Shown piece by piece: positions 1 through 9,003 of a stretch of DNA of 64,000 nucleotides; positions within the stretch are counted from its first letter, which is position 1, and each line of letters begins with the position of its first letter. The notes beneath the pieces were generated by a model that had not been told where the DNA came from, did no database searches, and saw only the letters and a program-made list of their open reading frames with translations. Source of the DNA: Bosea sp. Tri-49 (GTDB lineage Bacteria > Pseudomonadota > Alphaproteobacteria > Rhizobiales > Beijerinckiaceae); the NCBI RefSeq assembly GCF_003952665.1, contig NZ_CP017946.1:1116001-1180000 (forward strand), read 5' to 3'. The position numbers and the translations under genes were made by a program.

Positions 1-1052
1 CCGGTGGCGCGCACAGGCGCTCCGTGCTCGGCGCGCAAGTCCATGCCGGTGTGCAAGGCGGCCCCGCGGGTAAAGGGATCGGCGCGGTAGCCGTAATTGG
101 AGCTCAGCTCGAGCTCTCCGTCGAGCGGCCTGTTCAGCGGCAGCCGCTCGGCGAGGCCGCGCAGGCTGAATACAGTCGCTATGCGCGGCTGCAATGAGCT
201 CAGAGTCGCCTCGAAGGGGCCGGCTGTGGGATCGATGTCGATCGGGACGAGCGGTCCACCGACACCCTTCGCGACGGAGTTCGCGGCCGCGAGCTTGTCG
301 GTATCGAGCCTGGTTTCCGCAAGCGCGCCGCGCAGCGTCTTCTGTGTCTCGCCGAGGGTTCGGTCGATGTCGCGCAGGGCTGCGAGCTGGGCGGCCGAGC
401 TGCGCTCGATCGACTGATCGAGCTGGATCAGCGCCCCGGCGACACGTTTGGCTGGAGGTACGGGCTCCTCGGCTTCGCCCGATTGCCAGGGGGCCGGACG
501 ATCGTCGGCGCCACGCAGCGGCAGGGTCTCCGGCGCCGGCGTCGGCTTGCCTGAGGCGAACGGTGCGAAGCTGGTGACGCCGGAGGCACGGATCGGCTCC
601 TCGGGCTTGATCATGCGCTGGCGCAGCGGGCTCTTTGCTGCCTGCGACACGCCGATGCCGGCCGATTGCAGGCTCTCGGCGACGGCGTTGACCAGGGACT
701 GTCGCGATTCGAGTTCGGCCTGGCGCGTGGCGATCTCGCCGACTCGGGCCTCTACCCCGTCCTGATCGAGCAAGGCACGGCTGGCGAGCCGGTCGACATC
801 GGCACGCAGCGCCGCGATCCGATCCTCATAAGCGTATTGGCGCGAGGTCTCGCGGCTGATCAGCCGCGCGGCGAGATCGTCCTTGCGCAGGATGTACCAG
901 CTCGTCGCACCACTCCAGGCGGTGGTCAGCGCCAGCAGGCTCAAGCCGAGCAGCGCGGTCGAGCGGCTGATCGTGAAGCTGCGGCGGGACAGGATGCCGG
1001 TCACGGGGAGTGCGGGGCCGGCAGCTTGGGCAAGAGAATCCGAGGGAATCAT
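1..1052 (-). CDS. M23 family metallopeptidase, partial (3' end outside window)
   Basis: On the reverse strand an ATG at 1052 opens about 350 codons that run off the left edge, so only the N-terminal part is visible. The protein has a short cytoplasmic tail, one membrane segment near residues 33-52, then two helical, coiled-coil-like stretches (about 60-130 and 200-255) separated by a Pro-rich linker. Near the edge comes the start of a LytM/M23 domain: an SSNYGYRADPF stretch followed by HTGMD, whose His and Asp are the first zinc ligands in this family. This architecture is typical of membrane-anchored rhizobial M23 endopeptidases, or of LytM-like activators that act on periplasmic peptidoglycan during growth or division. 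The second zinc motif (HxH) lies outside the window, so I cannot say whether the enzyme is active. Confidence 0.85.
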   Translation of the reverse strand, partial: MIPSDSLAQAAGPALPVTGILSRRSFTISRSTALLGLSLLALTTAWSGATSWYILRKDDLAARLISRETSRQYAYEDRIAALRADVDRLASRALLDQDGVEARVGEIATRQAELESRQSLVNAVAESLQSAGIGVSQAAKSPLRQRMIKPEEPIRASGVTSFAPFASGKPTPAPETLPLRGADDRPAPWQSGEAEEPVPPAKRVAGALIQLDQSIERSSAAQLAALRDIDRTLGETQKTLRGALAETRLDTDKLAAANSVAKGVGGPLVPIDIDPTAGPFEATLSSLQPRIATVFSLRGLAERLPLNRPLDGELELSSNYGYRADPFTRGAALHTGMDLRAEHGAPVRAT

Positions 1053-1153
1053 ACGCAAAACCGAGTTGACGCTGCGATGGTTCGATTAGACCCCGTTAGG
1101 GTTAATCAATCGCAAACCATGGTCGGTTTCACAGGGTTTCCGCCTCGCAAGCG

Positions 1154-1618
1154 TCAGAGTTCCCGGGCAGCTGCGAGCACATCCTCGGCATGGCCCTTGA
1201 CCCTGACCTTGGCCCAGACGCGAGCGATCTTACCCGTCGCATCGATCAGGAAGGTGCTGCGCTCGACCCCCATATAGTGCCGCCCATACATCTGCTTCTC
1301 GACCCAGAGGCCATAGGCTTCGATAGCCGTCCGCTCCTCGTCCGAAACCAGAGTGAGGTGCAGCCCGTACTTTTGCTTGAACTTGTCGTGGCGCTTCACC
1401 GAATCGGGCGAGATGCCGATCACTGTCGCGCCCGCAGCAGCGAATTCCGCGCGCAGTGCGTCGAAGGAGAGCGCCTCGTTGGTACAGCTTTGCGTGTCGT
1501 CCTGCGGATAGGCGTAGAGCACGACCTTGCCGCCGCGCAGGCTGGACAGTGTGAGCGAGCCGCTGCCATCCGTCGGCAAGGTGAAGTCCGGGGCCGCGAT
1601 GCCTTCGTTCAACGCCAT
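1154..1618 (-). CDS. bcp: Thioredoxin-dependent thiol peroxidase (Bcp/PrxQ peroxiredoxin)
   Basis: A 154-residue AhpC/TSA-fold protein that reduces peroxides at the expense of thioredoxin in the cytoplasm. The peroxidatic cysteine is C45 in the segment DDTQSCTNEA, which matches the DDTPGCTxEA motif of Bcp, at the same residue number as in E. coli. The second cysteine five residues later, which many Bcp proteins use as resolving cysteine, is absent, so this is a 1-Cys or atypical PrxQ. I chose the ATG at 1618, which is preceded by an AGGAAGG ribosome site. An in-frame upstream extension to 1690 has no family similarity. The gene stands alone between the M23 gene (same strand) and the divergent AsmA-like gene. 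Confidence 0.9.
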   Translation of the reverse strand: MALNEGIAAPDFTLPTDGSGSLTLSSLRGGKVVLYAYPQDDTQSCTNEALSFDALRAEFAAAGATVIGISPDSVKRHDKFKQKYGLHLTLVSDEERTAIEAYGLWVEKQMYGRHYMGVERSTFLIDATGKIARVWAKVRVKGHAEDVLAAAREL

Positions 1619-1842
1619 CTTCGCCTTCCTTTGGTCTCGATCACGTGCAAGGGCCGGGCAAGCCGCCTGCGACAAGCCGGCTTTGACCACAGACCAGAAC
1701 CGCTGGGAACGAATCAGCTAGCTTGCTGTTGCTGTACCGCTCCCGGGAACAGGCGCATCATGCGGATGGCAAGGCGGCCCGGCTGCCGGAGCTGTTACAT
1801 CGATCCGCACGATTCGAGTAGCAACACAAGAAGCGTTTCCGT

Positions 1843-4800
1843 TTGACCGAGAACAGCAAAATCAACGCGGCTCCCGCACCCGGCGCGACTTCCGCGGCGG
1901 AATGCCAGGAGGTCGCCGCCGTGGCGAAGCGCGCCTGGCGCGGCATCGTCACCATTGCAGTGGCGGTTTGCGTCGCGGTGGTGACTCTTGGTTTTGTCGG
2001 AGCCGCCTTGCTGGTCAGCGGCTTCATTCCCCTGTCCGGGCTCGAAGGCCGAATCTCCATAGCCATCGAAGAACGGCTCGGCCCGAACTGGAAGGTCACG
2101 GCCGAGCAGGCCGAGCTCGACCGTGTCGACGGCCGTTCGCGCCTGCGTGTCCGCGAGGTCTCGTTCCGCCATGCGGGCGGGGCGTCGTTCCGAGCGCCGG
2201 AGGCCGTCCTCGGCTACGACGCGATGTCGTTGTTGCGCGGCAATATCCGCCTGGTCTCGCTCGACCTACGCGGCGTCAATATCCGACTTGGCGTCAGGCA
2301 GGACGGATCGTTGCTGCTTGAGCAGGACGCCCAGCCGGAGCAGACATCGAAGACGCCGGTGGCCGGTGATCCGGTGGATTGGGACGCTTTCGCCGGCGCT
2401 ATGAACGCGATCGGCGCGCTGGTCTCGAACGAGGGTCTGCTCGGATCGCTCGAAATTGCCGGCATTGGCGGGGCTCGTGTCACATTGATCGATCCGGCCG
2501 GACGGCAACGATCCGGCCTCGAAGACGTCGATGTCAGATTGGAGCGGTTCGGCGGCGGGCAGGCCCGCCTGTCGATGAAGGGGCGGATCGGCCCGCGCTG
2601 GAAGGAATTGGCGATCGACCTGTCCAGCGCTCCTGATGGAACGCGCAGCGCGACCATCGATATCCAGCGTTTCGAGCCGGCCGAGGCAGTGGCACTCGCC
2701 TTCGGCAACGCCATGGTCGCGCTGGATGGCATGGCGCTCAGCGGCAAGATCTCGCTGACCCAGGCAGGCAATGGCGAGCGCAAGTTCGCGGCGGGACTGA
2801 CCGTCGCGCCGGGCGTCGTCCGTGTCCACAATGCCGGGCTTGACCCGATCGAAGTGCAAGGGGCGAAGCTCGATTTCACCAGCGAGGACGGCCTCAAGAC
2901 GATCCGGGTCGCGACCGCCGAGCTCCAGGCCGGCGAGACCAAGCTCGCCGGGAGCGGGCAGGCGCGGAACGAGGGCGGCATCTGGCGGCTGGTACTCGAT
3001 GGTGGCGGCCAGGTCGCGGGCATCGGCAAGGACGCCGCGGTCGTGATCTCAGCGCTGCGAACACAGCTCGATGTCGATCCCGGGGCGGGCGAGATCCGAC
3101 TCGGGCAGCTTTCGTTCAAGGGGCCGCTGATCAGCGCCGAAGGCTCCGGCATGGCCCGCCGGCGTGACGACCAGAACTCGCATCAGTTCCAGATCAGGGC
3201 GGTCGACACCGACATGCGGGCCGCGCTCGCGGTCTGGCCGGCGGTGACGTCGCCGGGGCTGCATGGGGCGCTGTCGGAGATGGTCAAGAGCGGGCGGGTC
3301 GAGGAGATCGACGTCAAGGTGACGATGTCGCCGGAGGCGAATGCGAGGCTGTCCAGCGGCAAGGGCATGGACGACGACGCCGTGGCCGTGGCGCTGAAGG
3401 CCTCGCAGGTCAGCTTCCTGCCCAATCCCGGCCTGCCGCTGCTGACCGATGCACGCGTCGTGGGCTCGACGACTGGCCGCACTGTCGATCTCGTTATTCC
3501 GCAAGCTACGGCCGAGCTCGGCGATGGCCGAAAGCTGACGTTGAGTGAAGGTACCTTCGCCATGTCCGACACCTGGGCGGATCGGCCGCAGGCGCGGATG
3601 AGCTTCAAGTCGACGGGTTCCGCCGATGCCCTGGTCGCTCTCCTCAACTTCCCGTCCCTGCGTGAATTCTCGCCGCTCAAGATCGAGCCAGGCGCATTGC
3701 GGGGCGCGGTCGATCTGACCAGCCAGCTCTCCTTGCCGCTCGTCAACGACCTGCAGTTTGTTGACGTCCTGATCCGCAGTAGCGGCGCCCTGTCGAATGT
3801 CGCTTCCGACAATCTGCTCGGCGGCGAGAAGCTGGAGGGCGCCAATCTGGCGCTCAGCTATGATCGCGGTCAGCTATCCATCAAGGGTGAGGGCAAGGTC
3901 GGCGGCGACAAGGCGCCGATCGAGCTCAAACAGAACGCCAAGGGGCAGGGCGAGGCGAGCATCTCGCTTGCCCTCGACAATGCCGCGCTCAAGCGGCGTG
4001 GCTTTGGCCCGGAGACCGGCATCAGCGGGCCGATGCAGGTCAAGGTCGTCAAGCCGCTTGGCAAAACACCGGAGGCGCCGCCACGGGTCGAGGTCGACCT
4101 GACCAAGGCTGCGATCGATTCAGGCGTGCCGGGGGTGAGCAAGCCCGCTGGCCGGGCCGGCAAGGCGGCTTTCACCTATGTCGTCGACGACGACGGCCCG
4201 GACCTTGAAGACCTGACGATCGAGAGCGCGCCGCTGCTGGCCAAAGGCCGCATCTCGCTGACCAAGCAGAACGCGTTCGAGAGCGCCAGCTTCTCGCAAT
4301 TGCGTCTGTCGCCGGGCGACAATCTCACCAAGGTCGAGATCGGCCGCGACGGCAATGTGACCAAGCTCTCGGTGCGCGGGGCGGTGCTCGATGCACGTCC
4401 CTTCATCCGCGACCTGTTCGACGCACCCGCGGCTCCGACCCGTGGGGCGCGCGGCAACCAGAGCACTGCGTCGGGCCCGGATTTCGATCTCGACCTCGAC
4501 GTGCCGATCCTGACCGGCTTCAACAATGAGGCGCTGGGCAATTCACAGCTCAAGCTCTCGCGTCGGAACGGGGCCCTGCGCTCGGTCGCCTATCAGGGCC
4601 GCATCGGCAAAGCCGACCTTTCGATCAAGCAGGCCAGGCAGGGCGAGGGCGCCGGCCAGCTGGTCGTGCAGTCGGAGAACGGGGGCGCCACGCTGCGCTT
4701 CCTCGATCTCTATCGCCGTGCCTATGGCGGCGACCTGATCCTGCAGCTTGGCGCCGGCGAGGGCCGCCAGCCGGGCGAGCTGCTCCTGCGCAATTTCACG

Positions 4801-5319
4801 GTGCGGGACGAGCCGGCCTTGCGCCGCGTCGTCGGTCCGCAGGGCTCCCAGACGCCGAACGCGCTCGACAGTACCGGGGCGCCGGTTCAGCGGATCGATG
4901 CGAGCGATGTCGCCTTCACCAAGCTACGGGCCGAGTTCGTGCGCAGCGCCAGCCGGATCGACGTCAGCGATGCGGTGCTGTGGGGCCAGCAGGTCGGCTT
5001 CACCATCCAGGGCAGCGTCGACTATGGCCGCGACCGCGTCGATATCGGCGGCACCTTTGTGCCAGGCTATGCCTTCAACAACGCCTTTGCGCAGGTGCCG
5101 GTGGTCGGCATGATCCTCGGTGGTGGACAATACGGCGGGCTGTTCGCGGTGAATTTCCGCGTTTCTGGTTCAGCCAGCCAGCCGACGATGACGGTGAACC
5201 CGCTTTCGGCAATCGCTCCCGGCATCCTGCGCCGCTTCGTCGATCCGCTCGGGGGTGGCCCGCTGGAGCAGGCGCGCCCCGGCGCCAGAGTGCCGGCGCC
5301 GGGCGCCGCGGAGCGCTAG
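1843..5319 (+). CDS. AsmA-like C-terminal domain protein (large envelope protein, YhdP/TamB-like class)
   Basis: A 1158-residue protein with a short cytoplasmic tail, one N-terminal membrane segment (about residues 33-60) and a long periplasmic region rich in beta-strand repeats. The C-terminus carries the AsmA-like signature: a GxxxDYGRDRVDIGGTF block, then MILGGGQYGGLFAVNF and a final NPLSAIAPGILRRF. AsmA-type proteins bridge inner and outer membranes and are linked to phospholipid transport and outer-membrane homeostasis; the exact substrate here is unknown. The start codon is a TTG at 1843 with a weak upstream AAGAAG; no better start lies nearby. The gene is monocistronic and converges on tyrS. 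Other proteins of this superfamily (YhdP, TamB, AsmA) cannot be told apart firmly by eye. Confidence 0.8.
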   Translation: MTENSKINAAPAPGATSAAECQEVAAVAKRAWRGIVTIAVAVCVAVVTLGFVGAALLVSGFIPLSGLEGRISIAIEERLGPNWKVTAEQAELDRVDGRSRLRVREVSFRHAGGASFRAPEAVLGYDAMSLLRGNIRLVSLDLRGVNIRLGVRQDGSLLLEQDAQPEQTSKTPVAGDPVDWDAFAGAMNAIGALVSNEGLLGSLEIAGIGGARVTLIDPAGRQRSGLEDVDVRLERFGGGQARLSMKGRIGPRWKELAIDLSSAPDGTRSATIDIQRFEPAEAVALAFGNAMVALDGMALSGKISLTQAGNGERKFAAGLTVAPGVVRVHNAGLDPIEVQGAKLDFTSEDGLKTIRVATAELQAGETKLAGSGQARNEGGIWRLVLDGGGQVAGIGKDAAVVISALRTQLDVDPGAGEIRLGQLSFKGPLISAEGSGMARRRDDQNSHQFQIRAVDTDMRAALAVWPAVTSPGLHGALSEMVKSGRVEEIDVKVTMSPEANARLSSGKGMDDDAVAVALKASQVSFLPNPGLPLLTDARVVGSTTGRTVDLVIPQATAELGDGRKLTLSEGTFAMSDTWADRPQARMSFKSTGSADALVALLNFPSLREFSPLKIEPGALRGAVDLTSQLSLPLVNDLQFVDVLIRSSGALSNVASDNLLGGEKLEGANLALSYDRGQLSIKGEGKVGGDKAPIELKQNAKGQGEASISLALDNAALKRRGFGPETGISGPMQVKVVKPLGKTPEAPPRVEVDLTKAAIDSGVPGVSKPAGRAGKAAFTYVVDDDGPDLEDLTIESAPLLAKGRISLTKQNAFESASFSQLRLSPGDNLTKVEIGRDGNVTKLSVRGAVLDARPFIRDLFDAPAAPTRGARGNQSTASGPDFDLDLDVPILTGFNNEALGNSQLKLSRRNGALRSVAYQGRIGKADLSIKQARQGEGAGQLVVQSENGGATLRFLDLYRRAYGGDLILQLGAGEGRQPGELLLRNFTVRDEPALRRVVGPQGSQTPNALDSTGAPVQRIDASDVAFTKLRAEFVRSASRIDVSDAVLWGQQVGFTIQGSVDYGRDRVDIGGTFVPGYAFNNAFAQVPVVGMILGGGQYGGLFAVNFRVSGSASQPTMTVNPLSAIAPGILRRFVDPLGGGPLEQARPGARVPAPGAAER

Positions 5320-5327
5320 ATACAAAT

Positions 5328-5358
5328 GCGCTCAGCTCGCGGTGTGCAAGCTGAGCGC
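5328..5358. terminator. Candidate convergent terminator between the AsmA-like gene and tyrS
   Basis: Positions 5328-5337 and 5349-5358 form a perfect 10-base inverted repeat (GCGCTCAGCT / AGCTGAGCGC) with an 11-base loop, midway between the two convergent stop codons. There is no clear T-tract on either side, so it may terminate weakly or act as an mRNA 3'-end stabiliser for both transcripts. Confidence 0.5.
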
Positions 5359-5390
5359 TCAAACCATCTCTTGCTTGGCGATGGCGGCCG

Positions 5391-6641
5391 TCAGACCGGC
5401 CGCAGCAGGACGTGCTTCTTCTTGCCGAAGGAGAGCTTGACCGCACCGTCGACCAGGTCGGCGGGCGTGAGTGTCGCGCGGTCGTCGGATACCTGGGCAT
5501 CGTTGACGCGTAGGCCGCCCGCCTTGATCTGGCGGCGGGCCTCGCCGGTCGAGGGCACGAGGCCGGCGCTGACGAAGGCGTTGAGCACGCCTACCCCGGC
5601 CTTGAGCTCGGCTACGGATACCTCGACGCTCGGCAGGTCGTGGGCGGCTCCGCCTTCCTCGAAGGTCTTGCGGGCGGTCTCGGCCGCGGCTTCAGCTGCC
5701 TCGCGACCATGCAGCAGCGCCGTCGCCTCGGTGGCCAGCACCTTCTTGGCCTCGTTGACCTCCGAGCCGCCGAGCGCCGCGAGCTTGGCGATCTCGGCGA
5801 GTGGCAAGCGGGTGAACACCTTGAGGAAGCGGCCAACGTCGGCATCCTCGGTGTTGCGGAAATACTGCCAGAATTCATAGGGGCTGAAGAGATCGCCATT
5901 GAGCCAGACGGCGCCGCTGGCGGTCTTGCCCATCTTGGCGCCCGATGAGGTCGTCAGCAGCGGCGTGGTCAGCGCGAAGAGCTGCTTGCCGTCCATGCGG
6001 TGCGCGAGGTCGACGCCGTTGATGATGTTGCCCCACTGATCGGAGCCGCCCATCTGCAGGCGGCAACCATAGCGGCGGTTGAGCTCGACGAAGTCGTAGC
6101 CCTGCATGATCATGTAGTTGAACTCGAGGAACGACAGCGACTGCTCGCGATCGAGCCGCAGTTTCACCGAGTCGAAGGACAGCATGCGGTTGACCGAGAA
6201 ATGCCGGCCGACCTCGCGCAGGAACTCGACATAGTTGAGCTTGAGCAGCCAGTCGGCGTTGTTCACCATCAGCGCGTCGGTCGGGCCGTCGCCATAGCGC
6301 AGGATGCGCGAGTAGACCTTCTTGATGCTCTCGATATTGGTATTGATCTCCTCGATCGACAGAAGCTTGCGCTGGTCGTCGCGGAAGGACGGGTCGCCAA
6401 CCATCGAGGTGCCGCCGCCCATCAGCGTGATCGGCCGATGCCCGGTCTCCTGGAACCAGTAGAGCATGGTGACCGAGATCAGGTTGCCGATATGCAGGCT
6501 GGTCGCAGTCGCGTCATAGCCGACATAAGCGGTCTGAGGCCCCTGCCGGCAGAGGGCATCGAGCTCCTCCGGGTTCGAGACCTGATGGATAAGGCCACGC
6601 TCGTCGAGCGCACGCAGGAAGTCGGATTTGAAGGCGGTCAT
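5391..6641 (-). CDS. tyrS: Tyrosyl-tRNA synthetase
   Basis: A 416-residue class I aminoacyl-tRNA synthetase that charges tRNA-Tyr in the cytoplasm. The Rossmann-fold domain shows the tyrosine-binding start [16 protein letters not shown], where HIGN is the HIGH-type motif. The second signature is KMGKT (the KMSKS equivalent) in the [14 protein letters not shown] segment. The C-terminal 65 residues form an S4 RNA-binding domain ([16 protein letters not shown]). The start ATG at 6641 gives the usual N-terminus ([16 protein letters not shown]); the 19 codons upstream of it that remain open show no family similarity. It is a single-copy housekeeping gene read alone. The KMGKT variant is common in TyrS and is not a defect. 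Confidence 0.96.
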   Translation of the reverse strand: MTAFKSDFLRALDERGLIHQVSNPEELDALCRQGPQTAYVGYDATATSLHIGNLISVTMLYWFQETGHRPITLMGGGTSMVGDPSFRDDQRKLLSIEEINTNIESIKKVYSRILRYGDGPTDALMVNNADWLLKLNYVEFLREVGRHFSVNRMLSFDSVKLRLDREQSLSFLEFNYMIMQGYDFVELNRRYGCRLQMGGSDQWGNIINGVDLAHRMDGKQLFALTTPLLTTSSGAKMGKTASGAVWLNGDLFSPYEFWQYFRNTEDADVGRFLKVFTRLPLAEIAKLAALGGSEVNEAKKVLATEATALLHGREAAEAAAETARKTFEEGGAAHDLPSVEVSVAELKAGVGVLNAFVSAGLVPSTGEARRQIKAGGLRVNDAQVSDDRATLTPADLVDGAVKLSFGKKKHVLLRPV

Positions 6642-6679
6642 GGCGGCTTGCGATCTGATCTTTGTCGTTCCGCCGTCGT

Positions 6680-6745
6680 CTAGAGCATGTTCCGCCAAAG
6701 TGGAAACCGCTTTTGCGGCGAAAGCGCCCCGGGCTTCATCCGGGA
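6680..6745. repeat. Rhizobial-type intergenic palindromic repeat
   Basis: The segment beginning CTAGAGCATGTTCCGCCA, continuing AGTGGAAACCGCTTTTGCGG, closely resembles a short palindromic element that is dispersed in intergenic regions of many Hyphomicrobiales genomes. It lies between tyrS and the DUF1127 gene. A second hairpin (CCCGG 6728-6732 with CCGGG 6740-6744) overlaps the stop codon of the DUF1127 gene and may serve as its 3' end. Identification is from recalled resemblance to the family; copy number in this genome cannot be judged here. Confidence 0.55.
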
Positions 6746-6960
6746 ATGCGATCGAGCCATAGCCTGGCGGGGTCGCTGCGGTGCGGCGGTTCTAGGATGT
6801 CCCGTGTCAGCCCCAGGTCACGGAGCGCTCGATCGTCCAGCGTCGCGAGAGGGTATCGCGTGCGAGCGGCGGTCGCATGGCGCTGCCAGAGCGCCAGCAG
6901 GCCGTGCAGGAGGGAAGCGCCACCGCGTGGGAGCGGCGCTGTTTGCGAAAGGCAAGTCAT
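6736..6960 (-). CDS. DUF1127 (YjiS-like) small protein
   Basis: A 74-residue basic protein whose C-terminal half carries the DUF1127 pattern [18 protein letters not shown]. Short DUF1127 proteins in alphaproteobacteria are linked to RNA turnover, phosphate and stress responses, and often sit beside LysR or GcvA-type regulators, as here. The ATG at 6960 is preceded by GTGAGGATC, a usable ribosome site; a longer frame reaching 7059 would overlap the promoter region of the divergent regulator gene. The 120-base gap to the LysR gene at 7081 is likely to hold both promoters, so the regulator may control this gene. Its molecular function is not established. Confidence 0.75.
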   Translation of the reverse strand: MTCLSQTAPLPRGGASLLHGLLALWQRHATAARTRYPLATLDDRALRDLGLTRDILEPPHRSDPARLWLDRIPG

Positions 6961-7080
6961 GATCGGATCCTCACAGGAGCAGGCGGCAGTGCCGCTGATG
7001 TGAGGTGAATCTGGGCCAGACGGGGCAGGGCGACAAAGCGGAAGATTGTCATCTGCCATAAAGACAGCTTATGCTTCGGC

Positions 7081-8031
7081 ATGCCCGCGCCTCCGCCGCC
7101 TCCGAAGCTTCCGCCTCTCGCCGCGGTCCGAGTCTTCGAGGCTGCCGCGCGCCACCAGAATTTCACCCGCGCTGCCGAGGAACTCGGCATGACGCAGGCT
7201 GCCGTGAGCTATCAGATCCGGCTGCTGGAGGATCGTGTCGGAGCTGCGCTGTTCGTGCGCCAACCGCGCCAGGTCGTGCTGACGGCGATCGGCCAACGGC
7301 TCGCCGGGCCTGTGGGCAAGGCGCTGACCGATATCGGGACGGTGTTCCGCGACATCTGCGAGGCAAACCAGACGGTTCTGACGATCTCCTCGCTACAGAC
7401 GATGGCGATCACCTGGCTCTCGCCGCGACTGGCCCAATTCCAGATCGAGAACCCGCAATTTGCCGTGCGCGTCCGGACTTCGCAGCATCTCGTCGACTTC
7501 GCCACCGAGGCTGTCGATCTTGCCGTGCGCTACGGGCCAGGCTCATGGCCAGGCGTCGCGGCGGAGAAGCTGTTCGCCTGCCATTATGCGCCGCTCTGTT
7601 CGCCCGAACTGCGCGAACGGCTGCAACTGCGCGAGGCGGCCGATCTGTTGCGCGCCCCGTTGCTCAGTCCCGACGAGACGCCCTGGAAGGTCTGGTTCGC
7701 CGATCTCGGCCTCGACCAGCCCCAGCATGGCGCCCGGGCGATGTCGCTGGAAATGCAGGCGATGAATGTCCAGGCCGCGATGCGCGGGCATGGCGTCGCG
7801 ATGGCCGTGCCCGAACTCTTCGCCTACGATATCGCGGCCGGGCGGCTTGTCTTCGCAGTGGAGCACGCCGTACGCGACCAATGGGCCTACTGGGTCGTCT
7901 ATCCGGTCGAACGCCAGCGCGATCGCAAGATCAGGCTGTTCCGGGACTGGATATTGGCGGAGGCGCGGGCAGCGGAGATGACGCTGCCCTTCATGGCCTC
8001 GAGCTTGGGCTTGATCCACTCATCGGCGTGA
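7081..8031 (+). CDS. LysR-family transcriptional regulator (GcvA-like)
   Basis: A 316-residue LysR regulator. Residues about 10-70 form the winged helix-turn-helix (LAAVRVFEAAARHQNFTRAA, then ELGMTQAAVSYQIRLLE), followed by a type 2 periplasmic-binding-protein-like co-inducer domain. The sequence is of the GcvA subgroup, which controls metabolic or antibiotic-resistance genes in other bacteria; the inducer here cannot be deduced. The ATG at 7081 starts a Pro-rich leader (MPAPPPPPKLPPL) common in this subgroup. The gene is divergent from the DUF1127 gene, the classical LysR target arrangement, and converges on the hydrolase gene with only 10 bases between the stops. Confidence 0.9.
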   Translation: MPAPPPPPKLPPLAAVRVFEAAARHQNFTRAAEELGMTQAAVSYQIRLLEDRVGAALFVRQPRQVVLTAIGQRLAGPVGKALTDIGTVFRDICEANQTVLTISSLQTMAITWLSPRLAQFQIENPQFAVRVRTSQHLVDFATEAVDLAVRYGPGSWPGVAAEKLFACHYAPLCSPELRERLQLREAADLLRAPLLSPDETPWKVWFADLGLDQPQHGARAMSLEMQAMNVQAAMRGHGVAMAVPELFAYDIAAGRLVFAVEHAVRDQWAYWVVYPVERQRDRKIRLFRDWILAEARAAEMTLPFMASSLGLIHSSA

Positions 8032-8041
8032 GCCGAGTGGG

Positions 8042-8713
8042 TCAGGCCTTTTCCTGCTCGCTCTTGATGATCTCGGGGCCGACCTTGCGGTCGAGATAGA
8101 CGCTGACCTGCTCCATCAGCTGGTCGACGCGGCCGTCGAAGAAGTGGTTGGCCCCCTCGACCACGGCGTGTTCGATCTGGATGCCCTTCTGGGTCTTCAC
8201 CTTCTCGATTACCGCCATCACCTCCTTGACCGGCGCGACACGGTCCTCGGAGCCATGCACGAACAGGCCGGAGGACGGGCAGGGGGCAAGGAAAGAGAAG
8301 TCGTAGCGGTTGGCCATCGCTGCGATCGAGAGGAAGCCTTCGATCTCCGGGCGGCGCATCAGGAGCTGCATGCCGATCCAGGCGCCGAAGGAGACGCCGG
8401 AGATCCAGCAGCTCTTGGCCTCGGGGTTGAGCGCCTGCATCCAGTCGAGCGCGGCGGCGGCATCGGAGAGCTCACCGGCGCCGTGGTCGAACTGGCCCTG
8501 GCTGCGGCCGACACCGCGGAAATTGAAGCGCAGCGCCGAGAAGCCGCGGTTAACATAGGTGTAGAACAGGTTGTAGACGATCTGGTTGTTCATCGTCCCG
8601 CCGAATTGCGGGTGCGGGTGCAGGATGATCGCCAGCGGCGCGCCGCGCTTCTTGGCGGGCTGGTACCGGCCCTCGATCCGGCCGGCCGGTCCGTTGAAAA
8701 TCACCTCTGGCAT
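8042..8713 (-). CDS. Alpha/beta hydrolase (COG2945-type, short-chain serine hydrolase)
   Basis: A 223-residue alpha/beta-hydrolase. The oxyanion region is HPHPQFGGTMNN, the nucleophile elbow is GVSFGAWIG (Ser between two Gly-type positions), and the likely acid and base are the Asp of HGSEDRVAP and the His of GANHFFDGR. The family has broad, mostly unassigned esterase activity; no signal peptide is present, so it is probably cytoplasmic. The ATG at 8713 is directly preceded by an in-frame GTG at 8716; an AAGGCGAG ribosome site upstream could serve either. It is transcribed away from the SUF operon, sharing the intergenic region that holds the Irr box. Confidence 0.85.
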   Translation of the reverse strand: MPEVIFNGPAGRIEGRYQPAKKRGAPLAIILHPHPQFGGTMNNQIVYNLFYTYVNRGFSALRFNFRGVGRSQGQFDHGAGELSDAAAALDWMQALNPEAKSCWISGVSFGAWIGMQLLMRRPEIEGFLSIAAMANRYDFSFLAPCPSSGLFVHGSEDRVAPVKEVMAVIEKVKTQKGIQIEHAVVEGANHFFDGRVDQLMEQVSVYLDRKVGPEIIKSEQEKA

Positions 8714-8795
8714 CACATCTCGCCTTTTGTCGGGCGAGGCACGCGGGCGGCCGGCTGAAAAGCGGCTTTGCTGCCGCTGAAAAGCCTGCTCACCC

Positions 8796-8824
8796 TTGAC
8801 GACCCCGCCGCTCGCGCCCTACAT
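8796..8824 (+). promoter_or_regulatory. Predicted sigma-70-type promoter of the SUF operon
   Basis: A TTGACG -35 element at 8796-8801 is followed, after 17 bases, by CTACAT at 8819-8824 as a -10 element. It lies about 180 bases upstream of the first SUF gene, and the Irr-type operator begins eight bases downstream of the -10, over the expected transcription start. The -10 is a weak match, so this is a prediction supported mainly by the -35 and the operator position. Confidence 0.5.
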
Positions 8825-8831
8825 GAAGCGC

Positions 8832-8846
8832 TTAGAATGGTTCTAA
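8832..8846. promoter_or_regulatory. Irr box / iron control element (ICE) upstream of the SUF operon
   Basis: The perfect inverted repeat TTAGAA-TGG-TTCTAA matches the ICE motif bound by Irr, the Fur-family iron regulator of Hyphomicrobiales. It lies just downstream of the predicted -10 element, a position expected for repression. In relatives, Irr represses iron-consuming genes such as suf and heme genes when iron is short and is inactivated when iron is plentiful. It could also affect the divergent hydrolase gene. Confidence 0.75.
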
Positions 8847-9003
8847 CAGCCGTGAACAGAGCTGGAACGCGCGGGCGAATATCGCTTGCGGCGCCAGTCC
8901 ATCGCGGCTCGGACGGGCGGCTATAGCACGGTGCAGGGGTGCGATTTCAAGCATTTCGTACCGCGTCTTCGGGCAAGCCCTCCGGAGCGGAGCAAAAGCG
9001 CAG

